DNA from: Acidimicrobiales bacterium
GTDB lineage: Bacteria; Actinomycetota; Acidimicrobiia; Acidimicrobiales; SZUA-35
Reading direction: 5' to 3'
Length of the DNA stretch: 64,000 nt
Assembly: GCA_041394265.1 (NCBI GenBank)
Contig: JAWKIO010000005.1
Coordinates: 930,001-994,000 of the forward strand
This document shows, in pieces, positions 16,164 through 25,496 of this stretch; the first letter of the stretch is position 1, and each line of letters opens with the position of its first letter. The notes beneath the pieces were generated by a model. That model worked only from the letters and a program-made list of their open reading frames with translations, did not search any database and was not told where the DNA came from. A program made the translations under genes and the position numbers.

Positions 16164-16784
16164 ATGTTCGGAAAGTTCGGCAAGGGCCGCGACCGCACGA
16201 AGAAGCTGGAGATGTTGGCGAACGCACCGATCGGCGCCGGCACATCGGTGAACGGCCGGCGGGGCGTCATCAAGGGGACGCTCCTGTTGTCCGAAGACGG
16301 CGACCGCTGGATCGAGCACCTCGTCGAGCACCAGGACGGCGAACGGCTGTGGGTGGCTGTCGAGAACTTCGATCGGACCCGAGCAACGCTGTGGTCCGAC
16401 GTCGAGGTGTGGGACGTCAAGGGCGGTCCCGACGACAAGTCGATCACCTACAACGGCCAGTCGTTCCGGCGCAACGAGAGCGGCACGGTGTCGTACACCT
16501 CGAAGGGCGAGGTCGATCTGTTCGCGTCCGGCACGATCGACTACGTCGACTTCAACGGACCCGACAACATGCGCATCGGGTTCGAACGGTTCGGCGAGGA
16601 GGGGGCGGGGCGGCGCCGCCGGGCGACGTCGGGGTTGTGCCCGAACTGCCACGCTCCGCTCCATGCCGATGCCGCCAACAAGTGCAGCAGCTGCGGCTCC
16701 GACCTCATGGCCGACCATGGCCACTGGGGGTCGTGGGAGGTGGCGCTCGGCGTCGACGTCACCGACTCGGCCGGCCTGCAGTAG
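16164..16784 (+). CDS. DUF4178 protein with C-terminal zinc ribbon (Rv2597-like)
   Basis: This is a 206-residue protein. Residues about 25-145 fit DUF4178 (GVIKGTLLLSEDGDRWIEHL, LWVAVENFDRTRATLWSDV, YTSKGEVDLFASGTIDYVDF). It ends in a two-CxxC zinc ribbon, CPNCHAPLHADAANKCSSCG. The ATG at 16164 has GGAGGGAG about ten bases upstream. The M. tuberculosis counterpart of this neighbourhood is Rv2597, next to Rv2598-Rv2601. DUF4178 has no assigned biochemical function; the zinc ribbon suggests protein-protein contact. Confidence 0.82.
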   Translation: MFGKFGKGRDRTKKLEMLANAPIGAGTSVNGRRGVIKGTLLLSEDGDRWIEHLVEHQDGERLWVAVENFDRTRATLWSDVEVWDVKGGPDDKSITYNGQSFRRNESGTVSYTSKGEVDLFASGTIDYVDFNGPDNMRIGFERFGEEGAGRRRRATSGLCPNCHAPLHADAANKCSSCGSDLMADHGHWGSWEVALGVDVTDSAGLQ

Positions 16785-16816
16785 CACCACTCGGGCCCCA
16801 CCTGCGGTTCAAGGCA

Positions 16817-17494
16817 TCAGCGCTCCCGGCGTGCGACCCGTCCGGTCTCGTAGGCCCACATCACGATCTCGACCCGGTTTCGGGCACCCAGCTTGGTCAT
16901 GAGGCTCGCCAGATGACTCTTGACGGTGCTGAGCGAGATGAACAACTCGTCGGCGATCTCGGCGTTGGTCCGGCCACTGGCCACGGTGAGCAGCACCTCC
17001 TCTTCCCGCTCGGTAAGCGGCTCGATCGGCTGCACGGTGGTGGTCGGTGCTCCGGAGGCAAACGTCGCCAACAGCCGGGCCGTCACGCTGGGCGCAATCA
17101 GGGCGTCTCCATCGGCTGCGGCGTGGATGGCCTGGGCCAGCAGCGCCGGACCGGCGTCCTTCAGCAGGAAGCCTCGAGCACCGGCCTTCAGCGCGCCGTG
17201 CACGTACTCATCGAGATCGAACGTCGTGATCACCACGACCGCCAACGGGTCGACCACATCGGGCCCGGCAAGCAGGCGGGTGGCCTCGATCCCGTTGAGT
17301 TCGGGCATACGAATGTCGAGGAGGCAGACATCGGGCCGCAACCGTCGGGCGGTGTCGACCGCCTCGCGCCCGTTGGCCACCTGCGCCACCACCTCGATGC
17401 CCGGCTGGGCATCGAGAATCATGGTCAGACCGGTTCGTACCAGCTCCTGGTCGTCGGCGACCAACACTCGCCGCAGGGGCGCGCCGTCGCTCAT
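16817..17494 (-). CDS. NarL/FixJ-family two-component response regulator
   Basis: This is a 225-residue response regulator. The receiver domain (residues 1-120) has the acidic pair in VADDQE, the phospho-acceptor Asp60 in CLLDIRMPELNG, the Thr of VVITTF and Lys of FLLKDAG. A LuxR-type helix-turn-helix follows (LTEREEEVLLTVASGRTNAE and LSTVKSHLASLMTKLG). It would activate or repress transcription when phosphorylated by the upstream kinase. The ATG at 17494 overlaps the kinase stop by four bases (ATGA). The pair is divergent from the MMPL transporter gene, a plausible target. Confidence 0.93.
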   Translation of the reverse strand: MSDGAPLRRVLVADDQELVRTGLTMILDAQPGIEVVAQVANGREAVDTARRLRPDVCLLDIRMPELNGIEATRLLAGPDVVDPLAVVVITTFDLDEYVHGALKAGARGFLLKDAGPALLAQAIHAAADGDALIAPSVTARLLATFASGAPTTTVQPIEPLTEREEEVLLTVASGRTNAEIADELFISLSTVKSHLASLMTKLGARNRVEIVMWAYETGRVARRER

Positions 17495-18669
17495 CGTGCC
17501 GGCCACCGTGGAAGTTCGACCTCGACCTGCCAGCCGGCGCCTGGTCGCGGTCCGGCCCGGAACGTACCGCCGAGCAGATGCGCCCGCTCGGCCATGCCCA
17601 ACAGACCGAACCCCTGGCCGTCGACGGGGCCCGAGACGGCGTTGCCGTCGTCATCGACGCGGACCCGAATCGTGCCGGGGTCGCCGTCGACCTGGATGTG
17701 AACGACGTTCGGATGGCGAGCATGACGCACGGTGTTCGTGATGGATTCCTGCGCAATCCGATAGATCGCCGAATCGACCGCAGGATCGACGACGCCAAGC
17801 GTGTCGGCAACCGTGACATCGAGCTGCAACGACGGGGGAACGATGTCGACGAGCAAGTGGAGATCCGCCGCACCGCGTCGCGGCGCCAGGTCGGCCTCGG
17901 CCCCGGCTCGCAGCGTCGACACGATCGTTCGCATCTCCGCCAACGTACGAGACGCTGCGCCTTCGATGGTTGCGAGGACGCGCAGGGCCCGCTCGGGATC
18001 CGTGGCGGCGATGGCCTGGCCCGCCTGGGCTTGGATGGCGATTGCCGACACGTGGTGGGCGACGGTGTCGTGTAGCTCCCGCGCCAGTAGCTCGCGTTCA
18101 CGTGACTGGGCTTCGGACAGGGCACGCTTCTGGGCGGCAGCGCGGTACCGAACCATGAGTCCGATCTCGATCGGAAGGAGGAGCACGATCGTGCCACCGA
18201 CGGCCTCGCCAATCGTGCCGGGATCGGTGAGAATGCCGACCACTCCGGCCCAGGCCATCACGGCTCCCCCGCGCAGCGCGTCGCGTCCCGATCCCCACCG
18301 GAACAGGGCGTAGCCAGAGATCAGGATCACGGCACTGGCCACGACCCCGCCGACGTGACCGGTGGCGACTCGGACGATGACGCCGAACACCATGGTGGGG
18401 ACGAACCCGACGACCACGGCTCGCAAGGGCGCGGTGCGACGAATCAGCAGCGAGTAGGGAGCGACGGCCAGGAAGACGAGCATGGTCGCGGCCCGCCACG
18501 CGATCGAGAGACCCTCGAAGTCCGGATCTGTCCGAAAGATCACTTCCGCAAGGGCGATCGCGCTGCTGACGCCGACGATCACCCAGTCACGGCTGACGCG
18601 TCGCGGTGCGTTCGGCACCGCGGGTTCCGCAGCGAACGCTCGCCAACTGGCCGGAATCACGGTTGCCAT
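17491..18669 (-). CDS. DesK/NarX-type sensor histidine kinase
   Basis: This 392-residue sensor kinase has about five or six N-terminal transmembrane segments without an extracytoplasmic domain of any size, suggesting an intramembrane sensor. The HisKA_3 dimerisation domain contains ARELHDTVAHHVSAIAIQ with phospho-His about residue 200. The HATPase domain shows IAQESITNTVRHA (N box), VRVDDDG and GFGLLGMAERA (G boxes). I start at the ATG at 18669 because upstream in-frame sequence is rich in Arg/Pro and crosses the divergent promoter. It is coupled to the response regulator gene. Confidence 0.9.
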   Translation of the reverse strand: MATVIPASWRAFAAEPAVPNAPRRVSRDWVIVGVSSAIALAEVIFRTDPDFEGLSIAWRAATMLVFLAVAPYSLLIRRTAPLRAVVVGFVPTMVFGVIVRVATGHVGGVVASAVILISGYALFRWGSGRDALRGGAVMAWAGVVGILTDPGTIGEAVGGTIVLLLPIEIGLMVRYRAAAQKRALSEAQSRERELLARELHDTVAHHVSAIAIQAQAGQAIAATDPERALRVLATIEGAASRTLAEMRTIVSTLRAGAEADLAPRRGAADLHLLVDIVPPSLQLDVTVADTLGVVDPAVDSAIYRIAQESITNTVRHARHPNVVHIQVDGDPGTIRVRVDDDGNAVSGPVDGQGFGLLGMAERAHLLGGTFRAGPRPGAGWQVEVELPRWPAR

Positions 18670-18812
18670 CGTAGGCAGCCAGTCAGCGACGTGGATCGGC
18701 CGAAAGGACGATCCGCGAACCCGCCGGTCGGCCAACCCGGAACGAGCCGATCACCCGATGCCGCCGGAACAGCCCGTCGCGACGATCGAGGTGACTTCTC
18801 GAAAGGACCGAC

Positions 18813-21008
18813 ATGACCGGCTTGCTCTATCGACTGGGGCGTTACTCCGCCCTGCGACCGTGGCGTGTGATCGGGCTGTGGCTCGCGGCTGCCGCACTTG
18901 TGATCACGGCATCGCTCAGCGTCGGCCGCCAGCTGGAAGACAGCTTCGATGCGCCCGGTGTCGACTCCCAGCTGGCGACCGAGCTGCTGTCCTCTGCCGG
19001 TTCCGACCGCGCCGGTGTGACAGCACGAGTGATCGCAGCAGCCCCGGCCGGCGCAAGCTTCGCCGACCCGACCGCTCAGGGCGACCTCGGCACGGTGGTG
19101 ACGACTCTGTCCGCGTTGCCCAAGGTGATCAACGCCGTCCCGACCATTGCGCCGTCTGAGACCGTGGCCGTCGTCGAGGTGCAGTACCCCCTGCTTTCTG
19201 ACATGGCGCCCGAGGATCTCGATCACCTGAAGAACGCGATGGTAGAGCTTCGCACCGAGGTCGACCTCCAGGTCGAGGCCGGGGGCGAGCTGTTCTTCAC
19301 CTACGAGGAGCCGGCAGGGTCGGCGCACGAACTCATCGGCTTGGGCGCTGCCGTGGTCATCCTCCTCGTGGCGTTCGGATCCTTGATCGCCATGGGCCTG
19401 CCGATCGGCATCGCCGTGTTCGGTCTCGCCCTCGGTGTCTCGGCCATGCCCCTGGTGGCCTATCTCGTCCCGGTGTCGAGTTGGGCACCCGACGTCGGCG
19501 CAATGATCGGACTCGGCGTTGGCATCGACTACGCCCTCTTTCTCGTGACACGACATCGGGAGTTCCTGGCCCGAGGTTGCAGCGTGGAGGACGCAGCCGG
19601 GCGAGCGGTGGCCACCGCCGGTCAAGCGGTGCTGTTCGCTGGTGGCACCGTGGTCATCGCCATTCTCGGCCTGTCGATCGCCGGCCTTCCGTTCCTGACG
19701 GCGATGGCGGTGGCCGTCTCGTTGATCGTCGCCCTCATGGTGGTGGCCTCGTTGACCCTCCTGCCCGCCTTTCTCGGCCTCAGTGGCCAGTGGATCAATC
19801 GGCTCGGCCTCCACCGTCGCGGTCACGCCGCGGCATCGGGACCCAGCGCCGGATGGCGCCGATGGGGGGCACACGTATCGCGCCATGCCTGGACGTACGC
19901 CGTCGGCGTGACGGCCGCCCTCTTGCTTGCAGCGTCCCCGGTCGTCGCACTCGAGCTCGGCTTCCCCGACGAGGGGACCCAGCCCGAGTCCCGAACGGAG
20001 CGACGGGCGTACGATCTCGCTGCCGAGGGCTTCGGGCCCGGTGTCAACGGCCCGCTGGTCATCGCCGTCGACCTCGGTGACGACCCCGACACCGCGCCGG
20101 CGGTGGTCGACGCACTCGCTGCCGCGATCGCCACCGACCCTGGTGTCGCCGCCGTTGCGCCGGCCGAGATTGCGTCCGACGCCGGCATCGCCACGCTGGT
20201 GGCTTTCCCCACATCGGCGCCGCAGGACGACGCCACCTATGCCACCGTCGAGCGACTGCGCGCCGATGTCTTCCCCGGGGTGCTCGACGGCACCGGCGTC
20301 AGCGCGCACATCGGCGGGATGACGGCGAACTTCGGCGACGTGGCCAAGCGGGTCAGCGATCGACTCGTGCTGTTCGTGGCGTCCGTCGTGGTGCTGTCGT
20401 TCCTCCTGCTGACCGTGGTCTTCCGTTCGCTCCTGGTGCCGCTCAAGGCTGCGCTGCTGAACCTGCTCTCCATCGGCGCCGCTTATGGACTGCTCGTCGT
20501 CGTCTTCCAGTGGGGCTGGGGCGCATCACTCATCGGACTCGAGACGACGGTACCGATCGTGTCCTTCGTCCCCATGTTCATGTTCGCCGTGCTGTTCGGA
20601 TTGTCGATGGACTACGAGGTGTTCCTGCTGAGCCGAGTGCGTGAGGAGTACGTGGCCTCCGGCGACAACGAAGCCTCCGTGGTGGCCGGGCTGGCGGGCA
20701 CCGGGCGGGTGATCACCTCGGCGGCCCTCATCATGATCTCGGTGTTCGGCGCCTTCTCGCTGGGCGACGATCCGGTCGTGAAGATGATGGGACTGGGGCT
20801 TGCCTCGGCCATCCTGATCGATGCCACCGTGGTGCGCTGCGTGCTGGTGCCGGCGACGATGAAGCTGCTCGGCGATGCCAACTGGTGGCTCCCGGCCTGG
20901 CTTGACCGACTCCTTCCGACGATCGACATCGAAGGGGCCGATCTCGCGGTGCCAGACACCGTCACACCATCCGGGTCCCGGATGCAGCCGTACCCTCCGA
21001 TCGCCTAG
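18813..21008 (+). CDS. MMPL/RND-family transporter
   Basis: This is a 731-residue polytopic membrane protein of the MMPL family, with two halves, each holding one helix, an extracytoplasmic domain and about five further helices. The first half shows GAMIGLGVGIDYALFLVTRH, with the Asp-Tyr proton-relay pair, and FAGGTVVIAILGL. The second half repeats it as FAVLFGLSMDYEVFLLSRV, again Asp-Tyr, and ITSAALIMISVFGAF. Such proteins export lipids, siderophores or hydrophobic drugs using the proton gradient; the cargo here is unknown. It is divergent from the two-component system 143 bp away, which may control it. A strong SD-like GAAAGGAC precedes the ATG. Confidence 0.9.
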   Translation: MTGLLYRLGRYSALRPWRVIGLWLAAAALVITASLSVGRQLEDSFDAPGVDSQLATELLSSAGSDRAGVTARVIAAAPAGASFADPTAQGDLGTVVTTLSALPKVINAVPTIAPSETVAVVEVQYPLLSDMAPEDLDHLKNAMVELRTEVDLQVEAGGELFFTYEEPAGSAHELIGLGAAVVILLVAFGSLIAMGLPIGIAVFGLALGVSAMPLVAYLVPVSSWAPDVGAMIGLGVGIDYALFLVTRHREFLARGCSVEDAAGRAVATAGQAVLFAGGTVVIAILGLSIAGLPFLTAMAVAVSLIVALMVVASLTLLPAFLGLSGQWINRLGLHRRGHAAASGPSAGWRRWGAHVSRHAWTYAVGVTAALLLAASPVVALELGFPDEGTQPESRTERRAYDLAAEGFGPGVNGPLVIAVDLGDDPDTAPAVVDALAAAIATDPGVAAVAPAEIASDAGIATLVAFPTSAPQDDATYATVERLRADVFPGVLDGTGVSAHIGGMTANFGDVAKRVSDRLVLFVASVVVLSFLLLTVVFRSLLVPLKAALLNLLSIGAAYGLLVVVFQWGWGASLIGLETTVPIVSFVPMFMFAVLFGLSMDYEVFLLSRVREEYVASGDNEASVVAGLAGTGRVITSAALIMISVFGAFSLGDDPVVKMMGLGLASAILIDATVVRCVLVPATMKLLGDANWWLPAWLDRLLPTIDIEGADLAVPDTVTPSGSRMQPYPPIA

Positions 21009-21048
21009 CGTCGCCGTCGCCGACATTCGCCTCGCAAGGAACCCGTCG

Positions 21049-22749
21049 ATGACCAACACCGAGACCTACCGTGCCGCCCGAGACCAGTTGTTCGCCCTGC
21101 GCGACGACTACGCCGCAGCATCGGCGGATTTCGAGTGGCCGAGACTGACCGGCACCTTCAATTGGGCGATCGACTGGTTCGAGCGCTACGCCCGCGGCAA
21201 CGACGCCCCGGCGCTCTGGATCGTCGAAGAGGACGGCTCGGAAGACGTCTACAGCTTCGGAGACATGGTCGAGCGCTCCGATCGCATCGCAGCATGGCTG
21301 GCGGCGAACGGCGTGGCCAAGGGTGACCCGGTCATCGTGATGCTGGGCAACCAGGTCGAGCTGTGGGATGCCATGCTCGCCATCTTCAAGCTCGGAGCGG
21401 TGATCATGCCGACCACCACGGCGCTCCCCTCGTCCGACCTCGTCGACCGAATGGAACGGACGGGTACCAAACACGTGATCGTGGCGTCGGCGGAGGCCGC
21501 CAAGTTCGACGAGGTACCCGGGGAGTACACCCGGATCTCGGTCAGCGGAGCGGTCGACGGTTGGCTGCACTTCGCCGACGGCTACGACGTCGACCAACCC
21601 GAGCCATTCACCTCGGTCACTTCCGTCGACGATCCGCTCCTGCTCTACTTCACCTCCGGCACCACCAGCCGGCCCAAACTGGTCGAGCACACCCAGATCT
21701 CGTACCCGGTCGGACATTTGAGCACCATGTACTGGCTGGGTCTCGAGCCTGGCGACGTCCATCTCAACATCAGCTCGGCCGGTTGGGCGAAGCACGCCTG
21801 GAGCTGCTTCTTCGCCCCGTGGATCGCCGAAGCGTGTGTGTTCGTCTACAACTACACCCGGTTCGACGCCGCCGCACTCCTGGCGCAACTCCGCACGAGC
21901 TCGGTCACCACCTTCTGTGCGCCACCCACCGTGTGGCGCATGCTGATCCAGGCCGACCTGGCCGACGGACCCGGCAGTCTCCGCGAGCTGATCTCGGCGG
22001 GCGAGCCGCTCAACCCCGAGGTGATCACCCAGGTCGAGCGGGCATGGGGACGCACCATCCGCGACGGGTTCGGCCAGACCGAGACCAGCGCACAGGTCGG
22101 GAACTCTCCTGGGCAGCCGATCAAGCCTGGCTCGATGGGTCGTGCCCTGCCCGGCGTGCCGGTCGTCATCGCCGACCCCGTCACCGGCGAAGTCGGTGTC
22201 CGCGAAGGTGAAATCTGCATCGACCTGTCGTCGAATCCTGTCAACGTGATGACCGGGTATCTCGGCGACGCCGAGCGCACCAACGAGGTCATGGCCAACG
22301 GGCTCTACCACACGGGCGATGTCGCCGAGATCGATGACGAGGGTTACATCACCTTCGTTGGCCGCACCGACGACGTCTTCAAGGCCTCCGACTACAAGAT
22401 CTCCCCGTTCGAGCTCGAGTCGGTGCTGATCGAGCACCCCGCCGTCGCCGAGGCCGCCGTCGTCCCGGCGCCCGACGAGATCCGACTCGCGGTGCCCAAG
22501 GCCTACATCGCGTTGGCCGAAGGCCACGAGCCCAACGACGACACGGCGCTGTCGATCCTGCGGCACGCTCGCGAGAACCTCGCCCCGTTCCAGCGCGTCC
22601 GCCGGATCGAGTTCTACGAACTCCCCAAGACCGTCTCGGGCAAGATCCGTCGCATCGAGCTGCGCCAACGTGAGGAGGGCGACATCGCCGCTGCCGGGGG
22701 GAGGGAGTGGCGTGACGACCAGTTCCCCGAGCTCAAGTCGAACGGCTGA
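21049..22749 (+). CDS. AMP-dependent acyl-CoA synthetase/ligase
   Basis: This 566-residue ANL-superfamily enzyme activates a carboxylic acid to acyl-AMP and then acyl-CoA. The phosphate-binding loop YFTSGTTSRPK is at about residue 200, the adenine-binding DGFGQTETS near residue 340, the hinge YHTGDVAEIDDEGYITFVGR near residue 430, KASDYKISPFELES follows, and the catalytic Lys is in VSGKIRRIEL near the C-terminus. The ATG at 21049 is preceded by AAGGAACC. The pattern resembles medium-chain or acetoacetyl-type ligases, but substrate cannot be fixed. The next gene, a sulfatase, starts 5 bp after its stop, so the two are cotranscribed. Confidence 0.9.
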   Translation: MTNTETYRAARDQLFALRDDYAAASADFEWPRLTGTFNWAIDWFERYARGNDAPALWIVEEDGSEDVYSFGDMVERSDRIAAWLAANGVAKGDPVIVMLGNQVELWDAMLAIFKLGAVIMPTTTALPSSDLVDRMERTGTKHVIVASAEAAKFDEVPGEYTRISVSGAVDGWLHFADGYDVDQPEPFTSVTSVDDPLLLYFTSGTTSRPKLVEHTQISYPVGHLSTMYWLGLEPGDVHLNISSAGWAKHAWSCFFAPWIAEACVFVYNYTRFDAAALLAQLRTSSVTTFCAPPTVWRMLIQADLADGPGSLRELISAGEPLNPEVITQVERAWGRTIRDGFGQTETSAQVGNSPGQPIKPGSMGRALPGVPVVIADPVTGEVGVREGEICIDLSSNPVNVMTGYLGDAERTNEVMANGLYHTGDVAEIDDEGYITFVGRTDDVFKASDYKISPFELESVLIEHPAVAEAAVVPAPDEIRLAVPKAYIALAEGHEPNDDTALSILRHARENLAPFQRVRRIEFYELPKTVSGKIRRIELRQREEGDIAAAGGREWRDDQFPELKSNG

Positions 22750-22754
22750 GGTTC

Positions 22755-24356
22755 ATGGCACCGAAGAACGTCTGCGTCATCCTGCTCGACTCGTTGAACC
22801 GCCACATGCTCGGGTCGTACGGGTCGACCGAGTTCGAGACCCCGAATCTGGACCGCTTCGCCCGGGAGCGCGCCGCACGGTTCACGCGTCACGTCACCGG
22901 ATCACTGCCCTGCATGCCTGCCCGTCACGACATCCTGGTCGGCGCGCTCGACTTCTTGTGGAAGCCGTGGGGCTCGATCGAGATCTGGGAGCAACCGATC
23001 ACGCGAGTGCTGCGAGACAAGGGGATCACGAGCTACCTGGCCACCGATCATCCACACCTGTTCGAGACTGGTGGCGAGAACTACCACACCGACTTCTCCG
23101 CCTGGCACTACGTGCGAGGTCACGAGGGTGATCCGTGGCGAACCGTGCCCGACCCATCGTGGATCGGCAATCCCGAACGTCCCGCGGTGCCGGCGCAGGG
23201 TGGTGGCTGGTTCCTGTCGAAGATGCTGGGGCAGGAGGTGCACGACCGGCCGTACGACACGAGCCGCACCTGGTTCCGCGACGAGGCCGACTATCCCGGC
23301 CCACGCACCATGGTCGATGCTGCCCGCTTCCTCGAGGACGAAGCCCCACAGCACGATCGCTGGTTCTGTTTCGTCGACGAGTTCGACCCCCACGAGCCGT
23401 TCGACACACCCGAGCCATGGGCGTCGATGTACCAGGACGGTGGATCGTGGGACGCCGACTACATGATCTGGCCCCCGTACGTCCACGGAGGGGTCTCGAA
23501 GGGGCACCTCACCGAGGCCGAAGCCCGGCATCTGCGGGCCAACTACGGCGCCAAACTGTCGATGATCGACCACTGGTTCGGCCGGATCCTCGATGCGTTC
23601 GACCGCCGGAACCTGTGGGATGACACCGCCCTCATCGTGTGCACCGACCACGGCCACTACCTCGGTGACCCTCGTGAGGGCCACGACATCTGGGGCAAGC
23701 CCGGTGTACCTCAGTTCGAGCCGCTCGGTCACACGCCGCTGTTGATCCACTGGCCTGGGGCCAGCGGCGACCGCGGGGCGCGGCCCGGGGCCACGATCGA
23801 TGCGCTCACCACCAATGTGGATCTGTTCGCCACGCTGGTCGATGTGTTCGACGTCGAGGTCGCACATCGGACCCACGGTCGCTCACTCGTGCCGCTGCTC
23901 GACGGCTCGGCCGAGTCGGTGCGTGACTGGGCGATCGGCGGCGTGTGGGGCAACTGGATCCAGATCACGGACGGCCGGTACAAGTACGCTCGCGCCCCTG
24001 TCGAGTCGAACCTGCCGATCTCGATGTTCTCGAATCGTTGGTCGACCATGCCGGTGCACTTCCCGGGATTCGAGACACTCCCCCTCCCCGACCAGCGAGC
24101 CTGGCTCGACACCATGCCCGGCTCCGAGCTCCCGGTGATCCGCCAGCCGTACGCCGCCGGCGACCGTATGCCGATGTGGGCGGGAGGCCCTCACATCATC
24201 GGCCGGCACCACCTCTACGACCTCGCCAACGATCCCGACGAGCAGGAGAACCTCGCAGGCGGTCGCCTCGACGAACAGCTGTGCGAGCTCATCCGATCTG
24301 CACTGGTCGAGTTGGAGGCGCCAACCGAACAGCTCGAACGAGTCGGACTCGGCTGA
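22755..24356 (+). CDS. Type I sulfatase, Cys-type (alkaline phosphatase superfamily)
   Basis: This is a 533-residue sulfatase. The nucleophile motif C-x-P-x-R appears as LPCMPAR, with Cys53. That residue would need conversion to formylglycine by a formylglycine-generating enzyme, and none is encoded in this window. Metal ligands are visible in VILLDSLNRHMLGSYG and in the distal TDHGHYLGDPREGHDIWGKP. The C-terminus carries HHLYDLANDPDEQENLAGG, typical of the family. There is no signal peptide, so action on an internal or imported sulfate ester is likely. It directly follows the acyl-CoA ligase gene, suggesting that desulfation and CoA activation of one substrate are coordinated (inference). 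Confidence 0.9.
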   Translation: MAPKNVCVILLDSLNRHMLGSYGSTEFETPNLDRFARERAARFTRHVTGSLPCMPARHDILVGALDFLWKPWGSIEIWEQPITRVLRDKGITSYLATDHPHLFETGGENYHTDFSAWHYVRGHEGDPWRTVPDPSWIGNPERPAVPAQGGGWFLSKMLGQEVHDRPYDTSRTWFRDEADYPGPRTMVDAARFLEDEAPQHDRWFCFVDEFDPHEPFDTPEPWASMYQDGGSWDADYMIWPPYVHGGVSKGHLTEAEARHLRANYGAKLSMIDHWFGRILDAFDRRNLWDDTALIVCTDHGHYLGDPREGHDIWGKPGVPQFEPLGHTPLLIHWPGASGDRGARPGATIDALTTNVDLFATLVDVFDVEVAHRTHGRSLVPLLDGSAESVRDWAIGGVWGNWIQITDGRYKYARAPVESNLPISMFSNRWSTMPVHFPGFETLPLPDQRAWLDTMPGSELPVIRQPYAAGDRMPMWAGGPHIIGRHHLYDLANDPDEQENLAGGRLDEQLCELIRSALVELEAPTEQLERVGLG

Positions 24357-24369
24357 ACGGCGCAGTGAC

Positions 24370-24693
24370 TCAGTACCTGCCCACGTACTCGAACTCGGCG
24401 AACATCGTGGTGGCGTTGGGGAGGTCGGCGAGGGTGCCGTACTCACAACACGCGTCGTAGCGGCCCCACATCTCGAGCACCTCGGGATGGGAATGGGCAG
24501 CCTCGATGGCGTCGTGGCTCGCCCACTCGAAGTGCTCGATGATCGTGCCATCCGGGGCCCGGAGGACGAGCGACGGCGTGTCCGTCGCCAGACCGATGCG
24601 CCGCAGCAGCGGCACATGATCGAGCACCTCGGCCTCGAGGGCTTCCTGCCCGCCGGGCTTGGGTCGGTACACCGCAATGACGTGAACTCCCAT
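24370..24693 (-). CDS. Small ABM-like alpha+beta-barrel protein
   Basis: This 107-residue protein fits a dimeric ferredoxin-like alpha+beta barrel (antibiotic-biosynthesis-monooxygenase/Dabb type). It starts HVIAVYRPKPGGQEALEAEV, followed by LRAPDGTIIEHFEWAS and AHSHPEVLEMWGRYD. No cofactor motif can be assigned. It is convergent with the sulfatase gene (13 bp) and monocistronic. The function is unknown. Confidence 0.7.
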   Translation of the reverse strand: MGVHVIAVYRPKPGGQEALEAEVLDHVPLLRRIGLATDTPSLVLRAPDGTIIEHFEWASHDAIEAAHSHPEVLEMWGRYDACCEYGTLADLPNATTMFAEFEYVGRY

Positions 24694-24810
24694 GGTCGCC
24701 GAGGTTAGTCAGCACCGAACACCGCGTCGCCACCACGTCGTTGGATCGTGGTGTTCACCGGACGCGCGGCTACGGTGCCGCCAACCATTTCCGAGGGAGG
24801 GAACCTCACC

Positions 24811-25464
24811 ATGAAGAAGTTGATGGCCGCGGCCTTTGCGGCGAGTTTGTTGATGAGTGCGTGCGGGAGTGGCAGCGACGAGGCTGCCGACGTCGTTGCG
24901 GCCGACGCAGCGAGCAGTGACGGCGCCGGTGAGGCGGTGACCGACACCGGGGCCGACGCCGAGGCAGCGACCGACAACACCGCATCCGAAGAGACCACCG
25001 ACGACACCGCAACCGAGGAGACCACCGACGACGCCGACGACGCCGAGAGCAGCGGCGACCTCTCGGCCGACGAACAGGCACTGGCCGACGCGCTCACCGC
25101 GAGCTCGTACACCGAAGGCAACCCGTTCGAGAAGGCCGAGGTCCAATGTGCCAACGAGGCGCTCGTCTCATCGGTCGGTCTGGAGACGCTGAACAGTTAC
25201 GGCATCACCGCCGACAACCCTGATGACACCCAACTGCCCGACGAATACGACGTCCAGCGCGTCGCGCTCGATGCCATCCTGGGATGTGTCGACATTGCCG
25301 GCGCGATGCGGTCCATGGCCCCCGACTGCGAGATCGCCGTCAGCGACGACGAGATCGTGTTGGCGATGACCTACGAGTTCCTCGGAGGATTCCCGGAGTA
25401 CGACGACCCGGACGCGGCGGCAGCCTCCGAAGCGATGGACACCGCAATGGGGGCATGCGGTTGA
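24811..25464 (+). CDS. Acidic lipoprotein of unknown function
   Basis: This is a 217-residue predicted lipoprotein. It starts with MKKLMAAAFAASLLMSACGS, with the lipobox Cys at residue 18. A strongly acidic, Asp/Glu/Thr/Ala-rich linker follows (about residues 20-95). The folded C-terminal region of about 120 residues has three or four cysteines (VQCANEALVS, LGCVDIAGAM, APDCEIAVSD and a terminal GACG), suggesting disulfides outside the membrane. The ATG at 24811 has a strong GAGGGAGGG ribosome site. I do not recognise the domain. It lies 32 bp upstream of the first selenoprotein gene and may be cotranscribed with it. Confidence 0.72.
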   Translation: MKKLMAAAFAASLLMSACGSGSDEAADVVAADAASSDGAGEAVTDTGADAEAATDNTASEETTDDTATEETTDDADDAESSGDLSADEQALADALTASSYTEGNPFEKAEVQCANEALVSSVGLETLNSYGITADNPDDTQLPDEYDVQRVALDAILGCVDIAGAMRSMAPDCEIAVSDDEIVLAMTYEFLGGFPEYDDPDAAAASEAMDTAMGACG

Positions 25465-25496
25465 TGCCGACCCCATCGGTCGAGTGAACTGGCGGG

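Noticed and set aside
18657..20309. A 550-codon minus-strand frame opposite the MMPL transporter
   Set aside because: Antisense shadow of a gene with Asp-Tyr proton-relay motifs; no own similarity.
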